Part shown: positions 14,691-15,611 of the stretch, piece after piece
Position numbering within the stretch: the first letter of the stretch is position 1
How the letters are laid out: each line of letters starts with the position of its first letter
NCBI GenBank assembly: GCA_964443005.1
Contig: CAYUBI010000056.1
Span: 1-15,611, forward strand
Length of the DNA stretch: 15,611 nt
Reading direction: 5' to 3'
From: CAYUBI01 sp964443005
Lineage (GTDB): Bacteria > Margulisbacteria > Riflemargulisbacteria > GWF2-35-9 > CAYUBI01
The notes under the pieces: generated by a model
What the model saw: only the letters and a program-made list of their open reading frames with translations
Told to the model about the DNA's origin: nothing
The model's database searches: none
Made by a program: the position numbers and the translations under genes

Positions 14691-15062
14691 AACATTACCG
14701 TTAGAACTAATCACAACAGCGCCCGTTGCATTAATGGTTAGCGAACCGCTGGAGCCTACGGAGAAATCAACGTAATTGTTCACATCATACGCTAAACGAA
14801 GGGGCGTTTTACTTTGTGTGCGAATTTCCAGTTTGATGCCATTGGAATATGCAGGCAGTCTGTCAATTGCATCTTGAAAAAGAAATGTCCCATTTGTTGA
14901 GATCATTTGCTGGAACATCGCACTATTTTGAAACGTGTAAATGGGGCCAGCCAGCGCAGATGAGTCCAGACGGCAGCCTTGGCACAGCTCGGATCCCCAG
15001 GGGAAGGCCAGAGTAGTGAAAAGGAAAAGTAGACCGAGAACAAAAAATTTATATAATTTCAT
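14637..15062 (-). CDS. N-terminal fragment of a modular surface protein (truncated paralog of the 11946-13616 product)
   Basis: The start is ATG 15062, with GAGAGG seven bases upstream; a GTG at 15077 lies upstream of that site. The 141-residue product has a Sec signal (LGLLFLFTTLAFPWG), the same LCQGC pair and the same beta-rich cassette as the glycine-rich protein. About 112 of the first 130 residues are identical by hand alignment. After VVISNGN it runs into a short out-of-frame tail (VVMVLHGRFSR) and stops. The paralog continues instead with GIGTTSP-LDVNG. The natural continuation is in another frame (14326-14690). The gene is probably inactive, although a secreted cassette alone could still be made. 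It lies 41 bp after the right-hand DUF1703-type gene. Confidence 0.75.
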   Translation of the reverse strand: MKLYKFFVLGLLFLFTTLAFPWGSELCQGCRLDSSALAGPIYTFQNSAMFQQMISTNGTFLFQDAIDRLPAYSNGIKLEIRTQSKTPLRLAYDVNNYVDFSVGSSGSLTINATGAVVISSNGNVVISNGNVVMVLHGRFSR

Positions 15063-15065
15063 GAA
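15051..15065. repeat. 15-bp direct repeat, right copy, over the start codon of the truncated surface protein
   Basis: ATATAATTTCATGAA, identical to 14307-14321 and containing the start codon of the gene at 15062. The two copies flank the broken gene exactly. Confidence 0.6.
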
Positions 15066-15091
15066 ACTGCCTCTCACGATAAGCTAATTAA

Positions 15092-15166
15092 CGGGTGTCC
15101 AATTTATGTGACTATCCATTCCCCAACATTGCGCTTTACCGCGTCAAATTCTACGCCCACTAAAAC
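15092..15166 (-). repeat. 75-bp inverted repeat, right copy (partner 33-107)
   Basis: This is the reverse-complement partner of 33-107, with eight mismatches in 75. It covers the gene end and 12 bases beyond the stop, where identity is complete and then ends abruptly. Confidence 0.85.
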
Positions 15167-15611
15167 AAGTTGTTTGCTTGTGTCCGAGTATTTTTCCGCA
15201 TATTGCTTACGATTAATTTGCGCCAGTGCTGCTTCCTTAGTTCCATCTAGCTTAAACTCAAATACATAGACTGTATTGGCGATTTCAATCACTGCATCAA
15301 TGCGGCCTTGATTGGTAACGACTTCTGCTTGAATGCGTAAACCTAGTAAGGTAAAAACAATATAGAAAATTGTTTGATAATACTTTTCTAACGGAATCGT
15401 GATTGTATACGGAATACTTGCAAAAAAGACTTTTAACGTTTCAAAAAACTGTATTAAATCTCGAGACTTAAGCGCATTCACTAAGCCAATAATATACTTT
15501 AAACTTAATTCTTTATTTACACGACTATAAGCTTCTGATAAATATTCTAAAAACGAATTTTCAACTTCGAGATTAGGGAAATCTAAGGTATATAAATCAT
15601 CTTCTATATTT
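15104..15611 (-). CDS. PD-(D/E)XK nuclease-domain protein (DUF1703 / AAA-ATPase-like family), C-terminal part
   Basis: The frame stays open to the window edge and gives 168 residues; the GTG at 15481 is internal, not a start. It opens with DLYTLDFPNLEVENSFLEYL, the segment that usually joins the AAA-ATPase-like domain to the nuclease domain in this family. The nuclease core is NQGRIDAVIEI (catalytic-type Asp), VYVFEFKLDG (E-x-K) and QINRKQYAEKY. All key residues of the PD-(D/E)XK fold are present, so unlike the AAA_14 protein this one could be active on nucleic acid. The function of the family is unsettled. It is the upstream neighbour of the truncated surface-protein gene and is oriented toward the left-hand paralog at 1-95. 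Confidence 0.88.
   Translation of the reverse strand, partial: NIEDDLYTLDFPNLEVENSFLEYLSEAYSRVNKELSLKYIIGLVNALKSRDLIQFFETLKVFFASIPYTITIPLEKYYQTIFYIVFTLLGLRIQAEVVTNQGRIDAVIEIANTVYVFEFKLDGTKEAALAQINRKQYAEKYSDTSKQLVLVGVEFDAVKRNVGEWIVT

Noticed and set aside
14637..14700. Programmed ribosomal frameshift joining the two surface-protein fragments
   Set aside because: No slippery heptamer or clear downstream stem is present. The TTCGAATGG repeat gives a simpler deletion explanation.
15104..15481. A complete 125-residue gene starting at GTG 15481
   Set aside because: The same frame continues to the window edge with conserved family sequence (DFPNLEVENSF), so the GTG is internal.

Overview
The window suggests a low-GC, double-membraned (Gram-negative type) bacterium. 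It encodes a TolC-like outer-membrane channel, a lipoprotein periplasmic adaptor and several Sec signal peptides. The phylum cannot be fixed from this sequence. The abundance of PD-(D/E)XK/AAA-ATPase-like genes, an AAA_14/DUF4143 ATPase and phage-tail-like modular surface proteins fits an uncultured or host-associated lineage, but that is inference.

Layout. (1) 1-95 (+): the last codons of a PD-(D/E)XK nuclease-domain (DUF1703-type) gene, followed by an unusually GC-rich 80-bp spacer. (2) 176-6071 (-): a five-gene operon for a tripartite ABC exporter of the YbhGFSR type. In transcription order it holds a TolC-like channel, a lipoprotein HlyD-type adaptor, a fused double ATPase and two ABC-2 permeases. 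(3) 6155-7765 (+), divergent from the exporter: a REC-histidine kinase fusion and a stand-alone Rcp1-type response regulator, with no DNA-binding output domain. (4) 7823-10497 (+): a tightly overlapping translation/RNA-modification operon of trpS, an RluB-family pseudouridine synthase and a COG0731-type radical SAM protein. (5) 10549-15611 (-): an accessory region. From its upstream end it holds a second DUF1703-type gene (partial), a frameshifted modular surface protein, a DUF4258 toxin/ribbon-helix-helix antitoxin pair, an intact glycine-rich surface protein and an AAA_14/DUF4143 ATPase preceded by two matching 28-bp palindromes.

How the parts work together. The exporter genes would form one envelope-spanning pump, and the adjacent signalling pair could sense the same stress, though no direct link is visible. 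The trpS-rluB-radical SAM trio is housekeeping and probably translationally coupled. The accessory part looks plastic. Two surface proteins share a nearly identical N-terminal cassette with different C-terminal domains, and one carries a deletion at a short repeat. A remnant of a third gene start lies nearby, and the two DUF1703-type genes at the window ends share an 89% identical 75-bp inverted repeat at their 3' ends. The most interesting material is this recombining surface-protein family, the paired palindromes, the short -10-to-start spacing of three genes, and a four-cysteine Fe-S signature in TrpS.
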